Of a stretch of 64,000 bases of DNA, positions 28,501 to 40,500 are shown piece after piece (positions within the stretch are counted from its first letter, which is position 1; every line of letters begins with the position of its first letter). Position numbers and translations under genes: made by a program. The notes beneath the pieces were generated by a model, which ran no database searches, was not told the DNA's origin, and saw only the letters and a program-made list of their open reading frames with translations. The DNA comes from Cyclina sinensis (lineage: Eukaryota; Mollusca; Bivalvia; Venerida; Veneridae), in the NCBI GenBank assembly GCA_012932295.1, contig JAAONU010000004.1, forward strand, positions 7,325,030 to 7,389,029, written 5' to 3'.

Positions 28501-31500
28501 GTAAGTATTGGTAGATGGGTAAAAACAGAACTTCATTGATTGTGTGAGACTCTCAGTGCAGATTCTTAAATCCCTTGAATCATGCACCTTTTGTCATTGC
28601 CAGACTTTCATATAAAGAATTGTTGAATTTCAAAGTAAGCACATAATTATGGCAGGTATAAAATAGGAGCTTGTTATGAAGAAATCAAATGTCTTTTGCA
28701 TGAATACATCAAACCCTTTTTTTTGTATGTCTTCGTTCACTTGTCTGTTCTGAGTAGGATCATTTGGCTAAACCTGCTAGTATGTGTACAAGAGATACCG
28801 TTGTCATGTATATAGCTCAATAAGTATTCAGGCTTCAATCAGGTGTCAAGGTAAGGTAAATATTGAGCTTGAAACAAACTAAAGTTCTTTTTGGTGTTAC
28901 AAGGCTAAATTTGGTAAAGCCCATGCAAGCAAGACACTATATACCCCTCTACTAAAATTCATTTTCACTATGATAAACCTGTTTAAACTACCTATAATAA
29001 AGACTTAAAACTTAAGTAATGCCATCATGGTCATTCAGTAGGCATTATTCAGTAGAACTATTAATTGAATTATGGCTTTTGGGGTCTCAGAAATTTGGTA
29101 AGGTATTTTGCATGTATGACACTGATGAGAATAAATATTAAGAAAATTAGTGTTGATGCTGGTACATTATATTGCTTGAAACAAATTATTTGTTTTAAAA
29201 AAGAATCCAAGACTGTACATTTAAAGTTCTCCTAGCTAGCTCTAAAATTACATATTTTAATACAAGTAAAAGTGTTAAGGAGAGTGTTTTTATGCCTCGA
29301 AGGGAGGCATATAGTTTTTGAATTGTCTGTCCATCCATCAATCTAACAGTCCATCCATCTGTCAGCTTTTTGTCTGGTCCATAAGTTTGTCAGTCATGAG
29401 ATAATGTGTCTCTAGGTTTGTAGGTCAAAGGTCATGGTCACACTTGGACTTGAAAGGAAATTTTCATAAAAGTGCATTGATGGTGCTGTCCGGTCAACAA
29501 TTCTGTCATTTCTGGATGTATTTTAAAATGACTAGGCATAAATGTGTTGACGTGTTGCATGCAAGAATCAGGTGTCCAGCTTAGAGATCAAGGTCACATT
29601 CACGGGCATATATCCATTCTCAATGGCAGGTCTTGTTTGTCTTGTCAAGACATCATGAATGTAGAAAATTAGAACACTGCATGACATAAAATTTATAGAT
29701 AAGGAAAGGCTTGCAAAGGTTTTACATGTTTTTGAGATGTCTTGAAATACAGTGATAGATGTGTTGAATAAATATTTATTTTCTCTTGACTGTTGATTGT
29801 TTATTTCACTAAAAATGTAATGTTTTTGAAGACCAGTTGTTTCCTTATGATATCTATGATAAATAACTGTTTCAGTCGAGTGCATATCACAGAGGAGACA
29901 CTGAAATGTTTGAATGGAGACTTTGAAGTAGAAGATGGCAATGGTGGAGACAGAAATCAGTTTTTACGGGAGAACAACATCAAAACATACCTTATCAAAA
30001 ATGGTCAACACAGGGAGAAGGAGAAGGTATGTTTATCTCCCGTTAGATATAAATGTATTATTGAATTAATAAATCTTAATCAGTACTCATACTTATGGCC
30101 TTGTATTTGTCTTTCCTTTGAATGGTAATAAGGGTAAACAATTTTAAAAACATAAAGCCTCTATGTGAAGACAAATAGAAAATTGTACATTGAGACAAAT
30201 AGACTATTTCTAAAGGTAAATACATCTATACTATTACCAAAAGACAAACACAAAACTGTACTGAAAGACAAACACAAAACTGTACTGAAAAAGAAACACA
30301 AAATTGTATTGAAAGGCAAACACAAAACTGTACTGAAAAAGAAACACAAAACTGTACTGAAAGGCAAACACAAAACTGTACTGAAAAAGAAACACAAAAC
30401 TGTACTGAAAGTCAAACACAAAACTGTACTGAAAAAGAAACACAAAACTGTAATGAAAGGCAAACACAGAACTGTACTGAAAGGCAAACACAAAACTGTA
30501 CTGAAAGGCAAACACAAAACTGTACTGAAAGGCAAACACAAAACTGTACTGAAAGGCAAACACAAAACTGTACTGAAAAAGAAACACAAAACTGTACTGA
30601 AAGGCAAACACAAAACTGTACTGAAAGGCAAACACAAAACTGTACTGAAAGGCAAACACAAAACTGTACTGAAAGGCAAACACAAAACTGTACTGAAAAA
30701 GAAACACAAAACTGTACTGAAAGGCGAACACATAACTGTACTGAAAGTCATACACAAAACTGTACTGAAAAAGAAACACAAAACTGTACTGAAAGGCAAA
30801 CACAAAACTGTACTGAAAGGCAAACACAAAACTGTACTGAAAGGCAAACACAAAACTGTACCAAAAAACAAACACTAAATTGCCAAAAGGCAAACACAAA
30901 ACTGCACCTAAAGGCAAACTATCCAAAAAATTTTTTTAAGTTGATATAATTTCTGCTAGACCATAATATTAGCACCTCAAAAAATCAGTGTTGATATTAA
31001 TTGGCACATATAGAAGAATCTTCACTAATTTGGAAACATGCTTACCAATTTTTGTCGGATTGATATTATTTGGTAAACATGTATTGACAGGTTCCGCGTA
31101 GCAGTCGGACCGGTGTTCACAGGCAGCTGACCAGTAGTAACCTCAGTAAAGGAATGAAAACCATGGGCTTTGGAGAGGATGCTAATGCCAACATTCATAA
31201 TAAGTAAGATATTAGGAGCTCAAGATTTTGAGAAAGTTATGTCTTTTTCAACACTGTCAATTAACTTACAGTTGATTTACATGTATCTATGTGAATAAAT
31301 ATCTGATTGGTCAGTTTATCATGTTTTGCACTAGAATATCAAAACAGTATGTATGAGACTGACTAATGAGAACTAATGAGAAATCATTAAATGCCCTTGA
31401 GGTACACATAAAATGGTCTATTAATCTAGGCATGTTTCTATAGATTTTATTTTATCTATAACTATGCTCACTTGCTATAATGAGTTTAAGTTGATGATAA

Positions 31501-34500
31501 TGAAGTGTATTAGATACAGATGAGGGTTGTTCATGTACTTTTCCTCTAAAAACTAAATTGTTAATGTAAAATTTTAATAAAACAAATCATCATCAAACTG
31601 ATGTTGAATATTTCTTCCTAGAACTGAGACACAGCCTTTTAGTTTCTTCAATTTCCTTACAACTTGAGCTTTATTCAATTAAGGCTTCTAATTAAGATTG
31701 GGTTGTAATTCTTGTTATGACTGCCAGCATTTTATGTAATAGTTTGCACAGGGCATAATCAAAACAAGAAATAATCAACACTTGTTCAGTATAAATGGAA
31801 TTAAAGTCTTTTTGATCTCAAACTCAGGCAATGATGTAGTAAAAGTTTTCTCTTAATTTGCCTGCAGTTCTCAAGTTGTTTTCTTAATTGCTTTTTACTG
31901 CTTGAGTGTCTGATAGTTTATGTTCATGTATGTTCTTTAAACCTTTACCATGCTAAATATCTGAAATGGACTTGTCCAACTGTCAGTTTAGACCGAACCA
32001 TTAAATGTTTATGGGGGTGTATATTGAAAATTGATAAAGTGAATGACGAATGGTGCAGACCATGATCAGACTGCACAGATGAGCAGGCTGATCTTGGTCT
32101 GCACTGGTCGCAAAGGCAGGGTCAATTGCCTTAAAAGTACTGGGAGCATTTTATCAAAACTCATAATTTACGAGGAATTTACGAGAAACTTATGATATCT
32201 TAACTACGAGGATTTGATAGAACAGATAGAAAGAGATAGAGAACGTTACAAGAAATGATACGAGAAATATTCTTGTAAGAGCATTGAAAAAACAGTGCAA
32301 AAACAAGCTTACGTCTGCAATTATAATACTAATTAAGGCATTTTTGCAGTTGGGTCTTTTTCATAGAAAATAGGTGTAACAGCAGTTACATACGATGGTT
32401 TTTTTAACATTATGATAAGCATAAGTCAGCTTACAGCAGCAGAGTGACTGTAGATATTGGTCATACCTATACAAAGTAAGAGTAGAAATTCCTTTTTCGA
32501 GATATCCTGGAAGAGAATTAGATCGTTGGACTCTTAACAAATGTAATGCAGTGTCTACGAACTACTGTATAATATGACTGCTGGCTTATGCACTGAAAAG
32601 AAAGAATTAAATACGTGTACTTCTTTTTGTGTAAAAAAAGACATCTGTGAACTAAATAAATATATAATTTTCTACCTTATTTTTTTCTTTTGTTTTCTCC
32701 ACAGACTTGGTTTTGGAAACAACATGGAACAGAAAGATCCTGATGATGAAGTAAACGAATATCTTGGGCGTGCAATAGATGCACGTAGTGTTGAGAGATT
32801 GCGCTCCCAGCATGTCAGGGCATTCTTTCTTAATTTCAGAAAGTCAGACCTTGAGGAAAAGGTACATTTTAAGCAAAATGTTATGACAACATTAAGAAGT
32901 AAGATGTAGTTGAGCACTCACACTATAGTTATAACAGCCTTCTTCTTGTCCTACTAATGTTACCTTTTCCCTATTTCTGTAATAGGAATTGTGATTTGAA
33001 ATCCTTTTATTATATTCTTTTACTTTACAAGTTCCATAAAGTGCATGCATTAAGCATTGGACTCATTCAGTTTATTACAACAAAACACACTATGTTATTC
33101 ATTTAATATAGTTTTATAGCTATTTTTTTTTTTTTTTTGCGAACGTAATAGCAGTGCTAAATTATGTTATTTGATTAGTCTGATATTTAATTTACACAAT
33201 TTTTTTAACCAGTTGTGACATCAGTTCATTTCTTACAGAAGTAAGGAAATCAATGTTAAATTCTCACAGTTTTTACCTAAAACAGTACAGCTTTAATATT
33301 AAATGTTTCAGCTTTTTTTGACATACATGCATTGTACTAATTAGCTTTTCACAAAAACATATGTTTTTTCCTAATCACGCTTGTCTATAACGTCACATGT
33401 TGGAAATGTTTCAGTTTTGTTGTGTACGGGACACAATGTTCACTGCTCACTTGGGTTGCACATTAGCCATGCTTCTTATTATATGTGTCCTTCAGCTAGT
33501 TATCATTCAAAGGTTTGTGCTGAAATTGTTTCACATACAGTTGAAAAGTGATTCATCAAATCGGCAAAATACATATTTTTTTCGTAAAGTTGTATTTTTT
33601 GTTGCGTGCCATTTATGATGGTAGCAAAAGTGCTAGAATGATTAAAGAATATTGTCATAGTGCATGTAATTTGACTGATTTGTTGAATCATGTTTCGACT
33701 GTATGCATATGTACACGCAATTGTTATAGTTACTAATACAACACTTATCTTTTTAAAAAGAAAGTGCTGATTCTAAATCTGTTACTAATATATTGTCTTG
33801 CTTAATGTGTCTTAATTTCAAGTATTGAATGATTTCTTCAATGCCTATTCAGGCTTCATTGCGAAAACTTTTGCAGTATCATATACAATAAGGAGATAGA
33901 GTAGTATCGCATTGACCCGTTGGGGATGTTTTATGGTAGTCCGGGGGAAAAATTGATGAGTAAGTTGAAAGATAAATGAAAGATATAGAGTGTAGTCTGT
34001 TACACTATAAATATTAGTCATTTTTCTTACCAGGAGACTTTCAGTAGCAAATTCTCTTAAAGAGTGTCACAGTTTTTAGGGAAAAATTCAAATATTGTGT
34101 ACAATGCGGGATTAGTTAGGTATTATTCATTTTGACAGTGTATACAAAGCAATGGTAGGCTTTATTGGTAGTTTTGTAATAGGTCAAAGGTCAAGGTCAC
34201 AATCACCTTCAGTCAAAACTAGAGAACACTGGGCTACAGTCCTCAGATTTGGTGGGGAGGTTGGTCTTGACTGAAAGGTGACTATTGATTTTGAGGTCAG
34301 TAGGTCAAAGGTTAAGGTCAATGACCTTGAACAAGGAAAGCTTGTCTGAATAATATCTAGAGAACACTTTATCTTACAGTCCTCAAATTGATGGAGAGGC
34401 TGGTCTTGACCTGTGGATGACCTCTGTTGATTATGAGGTCAGTAGGTCAAAGGTCTAGGTCAATGACCTTGACTACAAACAGCTTGTCTGATGAATTACT

Positions 34501-37500
34501 CAAGAAAGCTTGGCCTACAGTCCTCGTATTTAGTTGAGTCGTTAGGGGGGTGGGGAAGGGTTGTCATGACTGGTAGTTGAACCCTTTTGATTTTGAGGTC
34601 CGTAGGTCATAGGTCAAGGTCACTGTGAACTTGGCCACAAAAAAGCTTGTCCAATCAATATGTAGAGAATGCTTTGGCATACAGTCATCAGATTTGATGG
34701 GGAGGTTGGACATGACTAATAGATGATCCCTATTGATTTTAAAATCAGTAGGTCAAAGTTCAAGGTCACTATGACCTTCACCACAAAAGCTTATCTACAG
34801 TTACAGATTTGGTAGTAGTGTGGTTGGTCATGACCTGTAGATGACCAGTATTGATTTTCAGGTCAGTAGGGAAAGGTCAAGGTTGCATTAAGAAGTCCAT
34901 GTAACACGAGTATTTGGTTGCCATGAAGGGGGCCATACATGTTTTACAAACATCTTTTGTTTTAGAGGCAGAATTGTTTATCAGAAAAGTGTTTATTACA
35001 TCTATAAGTATCTTCTTTGAGGATGAGGATTTCCATCCTGTCTCTTTTTTTTTTCACTCATAACAGTAACCAACCAGCATGATGTCATCAAAAATTAATA
35101 TCAACTGATCTTGATTCTTAATTGATACTAAAATTAATTAATACCAAGGAACAAATATTTCATTTATATTGAAATGGTTATACTTAGATGATGATATTTC
35201 ATACAGGACCATGATAATGGCAATCATGTACCCAGTGGGTGTGTTTATCACGGGATGCTTGTTCCTCTTGGTATTGTCTGAGATGTGCCAGCGGACACCT
35301 AAAGGTCTGCGTACAGTAGCAACAAGGATTGCTGTCACCAGGTGGCTAAGACAAGTGATCCTTGTCGTGGCTGTTATTGTGATATATGTGATAGCTTTCT
35401 CTCCAATGGTAAGTACAGTAAGGTCGATAGATATTATGATATATCCCTTCTTTCAAAAATGCATATTAGAGACTATTTTCTTGATTATGCTATCTTTTTA
35501 GCATGATTGCAATACAAGTTAATTCAACTTAGGTCCATCACTCTATGGACACCACTCATGTAAGATAAGTCAGTATCTTTAATTAATTTTACCAGTTTAC
35601 AGCTAGGTGGACTGAGGCAGATGTATTTGGTGTCTTTGCTCAAAGACACACCTTATTCCCCTCCTGAAATTTGAACCTGGCACCTTGTGGACTGGGAACA
35701 AAAGTCCTAACCACTGAGCCTACTGTTGAGGAAAAAAAAAGAACTTACAACACTCTGTTTTGGTTAGAAAGCCTTTCTTAATCTTATAATTGCTTTGTTA
35801 ATATTTTAAGTCGATGGTATAATCCCAGTCTGCCTTGAACTTAATGCAGAAAATGAGGTTTTACTTCATTCTTGCTATCCGACTTTCCTCTTTATTAACT
35901 TTTTCTGCTTAAATAGTAAGCTTCATTCTGTGATTGTTTGATTATGGACATGTATGTGGTTCAAGTTAATAAAATATGAACTACTAAAGGAGATTTCATG
36001 TTGATTTCATTTATCAGGTTCTGTTTGATAATGCAAAATGCCACATTGTGTTGACCGTAGTATCAGAAAGAATCTTGAAAGAAGAGAAATAAAAAGGCAA
36101 GGGATTGGGTTATTGGATTGGAGCATTACTTTTATTTTCAGGTGCTGTTAGATCATACAAACATCCAATCATGTTTAGCTGAGTACTATGGGATACCAGC
36201 GAATAACATCAATACTTCACTTATAGAACAGGCCAATATCTCAATGGGGAATGAAATCTCACTGTGCAATACAGAGACACCCACTACTCACTATCCTGAG
36301 GTTTGAATTACCGTACATTTATATTGTACTGTAGTTTCTTTCATAGTGAAAATGATATGCAATTTATTATTGTAATTTTTCCCTAGCTCTTAAGTACAAG
36401 TCTGTCTATCACAAAGCTTTTCTGGACAACTCCTGTGACACAACCAGCTGGATTTCAACCAGACTTCCCACATATGTTGAGTTTCAAGCCTAGTTGTGCA
36501 TACTTTTGGCATTTTCTAATGAATTGACTTACAGTGGAGTTATTGCCCTTTATGCATTGATTTTTCAATATCTTTGTCTGGACTTTTCTTGGATTTCAAC
36601 CAAACCTTACCAGTACATTTATGTTCAGTGTCTGATTGCCTGTTATGCATATTTTTTGCTTTTTCCATTTCTTTGATTATAATAATTAACACAATTATTG
36701 CCCATTATGCATTTAATTTTACAATAATTTTGTCTTCACAATGTCTCTGTCACTGTCTAATTGAATTCAGCCAAATTTACTAATATGTTCAGAACCAAAC
36801 CTAGTTTTTGATATCTTCAGCATTTTCCAATTTTTTTTATTTTCAGCTGAGTTATTGCTCTTTATGCATTCAGTTCTTCAATGTATATGCTATTTCCCCA
36901 ACTCTGTCAGGCAGATTTCAGCCAAACATCACAAAAATGATGGCAAGTTAAATTCAGGTTTCACTTCCTGCTATACCCCTAGGCAGATTTCAGCCTCACA
37001 AAAGTGATCAGTGCCAAGCCTTGTTGTACATAACTTCAACATTTTCTGGTTCACTGATTTTAAGCAGAGATGTTACCCTTTATGCATTCATTTTCAATGT
37101 CTGTGCTATTTCTCTTTTACCATGTTGGGACAAATGAGATTTACTTTCTTTCTCATGAAAAACAAATCAAGTTAAAAAATATACAGTAGAACCCCTCCAA
37201 ACTGATCCCCCTTCAAATCCAATAAATCTGCTGGTCCCATTCTTTTCTCAAAATAATTTACCTCTACAAACCAGGTACCCTTGCTTTCTGGATAACTGAC
37301 AACTTTGCCAAAAAAAGCCAATTTCAGTGTAAATCTACATCAAAAACCAGTCATGATTTCTCCAGGCGGAAAAATTGGTCTTGTATTTATGCATATTGTT
37401 TGCTTTTGGCGCCAGATTAGATTCATAGCAAATTTGAAGTTGTCATTGTGATAATTCCAGTGCATTATTGGATGCCTTAATAGTCTGCTTATTTGTTTGT

Positions 37501-40500
37501 TTTTCTATCTTTAAATAATAAGTGTGGACAGACTTCACTTCAGTTTCAAAGATTCTGTCAGAAAATCTGTCCAAACTAAATAAATACCCCTTCAAACCGG
37601 ACAAAAAGCCTGGTCCCAAGCTCATCCAGTTTGGAGGGGTTCTACTGTAACTGGAAAGATTCATGTTCTGTTCGGTATTATTTTTTTGTCTTTATGCCGA
37701 TCAAAGCCAGCTGGTAACATACTGTGAAGCTGCAGTTTTTTTTAAACAAAACTGTGTAACTTCAGCAGTTATTTTTTCAGCCAAGTTGTGTTACTCCAGC
37801 CTTAATTTTCTAAACCAGTTTGTGTAACTTTGTAATTTTTGTTTCTATTTCAGTATATTACATTCTGTATATGCCTGGCAATGACAAGCAGTTCTGTGTA
37901 TGTTCACAGTTCTAGTATCATCAAGCTTCTTCTGTTGCTCTGTCTATCTGCTGTCTATATTGTCATGGTGGAAGTGAAGTACTTCAACTTGTTTGACAAT
38001 CGTGATCTACTTGTACGAGCAAAGGTTGGGTATGTATTTGTTCTAAAAGTCTTAGTTCACTTGTTGGATGTCAGTTTCCAGACTATAACATTAATGTGAT
38101 TGGATGGATTTACAAAGATTTTGGCTCAAACGTTCAACTTAGCTTTACACAGTTTGTTTCACGAAACACAAAAATCTGAAAAGTCAGGGCCATATAAATA
38201 CCTTAGAGAAATTATTCTCTGAAACATACACTAAACACTCCATAGCTAGAAACATTTTTTATCTGCCACAGAAGTTTCTTGTTTGTGATCAAGATCGAAA
38301 GCTTTTGATGTACTTAAGATGAAGACTTTAAACTTTTACATATTTAACATGTTTTTGAATATTTTTTGCAAGTGAAATGGAACAGGATTTTTTTAAACCC
38401 ATTTTGTATAGAAGGTTGAAAAGTAAACAGCTTTTTATCCATGCCAAGCGTAACTTACAAATTTAAAACCAAACAAATGTATTTATGATTTATTTCATAA
38501 AAAAGCATTTAGAATATTTCTAAGAAACTATAGACCTGCACAAGTAATTGGCAATAGTTTTTCAGGCAGTAAGTATTATCTGCTGTTAATGTGACAATTC
38601 ACATGTTTGTCATTTAAGTCTAAACTATTTAAAATATGAAATTGAAAATTCAGAAGGTGATGACAATTTGAATTCATATACAGAACTTTTCTACTAATTT
38701 CAGGAAAGAACTAGGGGAAGCAACTACAAATATACCACTGAAATGGGAGACAATTGTGATATTGATTGTGTTTACATTTGTACTGTTCATACATGCCCAG
38801 CAAGTAGAGTCAACAGCAAGACTTGACTTCCTGTGGAAAGTACAGGTGAGCAGTCACTGGTTCCATACCAAAAATTGTATAAGCCCATAGGAACGTTTCA
38901 TGTAATGCCCCTGGTCATCCTTCCTTCAGTCTGACCGTTAGCAGTTGAAATGCTTGAAGGATGTTCATGAAATTCTAAACAAATTTTAATCTCATTAAAA
39001 CAACATGCAGAAGCCAATGGCCCTCCACCTTAAGATCAATGTCACAATTCAAATTCAAGGATTTAAGCCATTGAATTCCTGTCTGCTCTGTGTCTCTTAA
39101 ACCTCAGTCCTCTTGCTGGATATACATGAAAGTAAAGTCAGATGTTTATCTTATCAAGGCAATAAATATGCAGAACCAACATTCCATGTTTGCTGAAGTT
39201 TGCACAATTTCAGATAACACATGTTTCTCTGAAGGATTGAAGGATACTCATGTAATTTTGTTCAAATGTTTATTTCATTGCATCATATATATTGTAGGAG
39301 CACCTTATTAGTTATTGTATGCCAGGCTATTCTTTTATTCATATAAAGCAAGGCAATTTCAATGTCACTCATATGTTGCTTGACATTTATTTTCGTTGCT
39401 AGGCAACAGAAGAGAAAGATGAGATGGAGAGCCTTAGAGCTTATAACCTTAAACTTGTTGCCAACATTCTACCACTACATGTTGCCCAGCACTTCCTGAA
39501 ACGTGGAAACAAGGAAGAGGTGTGCTTCTGTAATTTTTTACTTTGAATTTAATAGAAAGTGTTATGGTATTCTTAACTGTCCATTTAAAGGAATAGATAG
39601 TGTTTTTATCTAGCCAGCTTGCAGATAGCTCAACATAGTCATCATATTTGGTACCTCAGTTTGGTGTATTTGCGTCCGTCCGTCCAGATTGCCTTGTCCG
39701 GACCATAACTTCTCCCTGCATGGAAGGATTTTAAAATACCTTAGCACATTTGTTCACCTTCATGAAATGGTGTGTCTTTTGCAAGACCCAGGTTCCCAGC
39801 TCAAAGGTCAAGGTTACATTGCCAGGTCAAAGGTCCAAAATTTTGATGATAGACCTTGTCTGGGCCATAACTTCTCCCTGCATGGAAGGATTTTAAAATA
39901 CCTTATCACATTTGTTCACCTTAATGAAATGGTTTGTCGCATGCAAGACCCAGATTCCTAGCTCAGAGGTCAAGGTCATTGTGACAGCTCAAAGGTCCAA
40001 AATGTTGATGATAGACCTTGTCTGGGCCATTACTTCTCCATGTATGGAAGAATTTGAAAATACTGTGATACATTTGTTATGCTCTCTGAAAGAGACATCA
40101 TATAGGCCTGCCTTGTCCTTCCATCATTATGTCATTCTGTCTAGTGTGGGGAAGAACTCCATGACTAAAATAAGTATTGACTTCAAACTTGTTATGTGAA
40201 TAGATCTCTAATTTCACTGTCCCATCCCCATAGGTGGCTTTCCATCGGTATGTTCGACATACTGCCCATGGGCATTCTTGTTAATGTGCCTGTTAAAAGA
40301 CAGGAAAAAGTAAGGAATACCCACGGTGGTCTGTTGTTTGGCATCAACGTGTCCTGCTAAGTCATAGTTTTTGTCAGATCTTCATCAAATGGTGATAATA
40401 TTTGTGGGCATAATATCTCAGTCAAATTCAGTATCCAGTCAAATCTCTGCAAAACTCTAGAGTTATGGCTCTTTAATTGCACAAGGTATGCCTGATCAAG

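Noticed and set aside
30161..30926. Overlapping ORFs of over 230 codons on both strands
   Set aside because: A 24-bp repeat without stops opens all frames; it lies inside a well-supported cyclase intron.
34180..34900. AGGTCA direct repeats as nuclear-receptor response elements
   Set aside because: They belong to a dispersed tandem repeat that occurs elsewhere in the window; no evidence of selection for binding.
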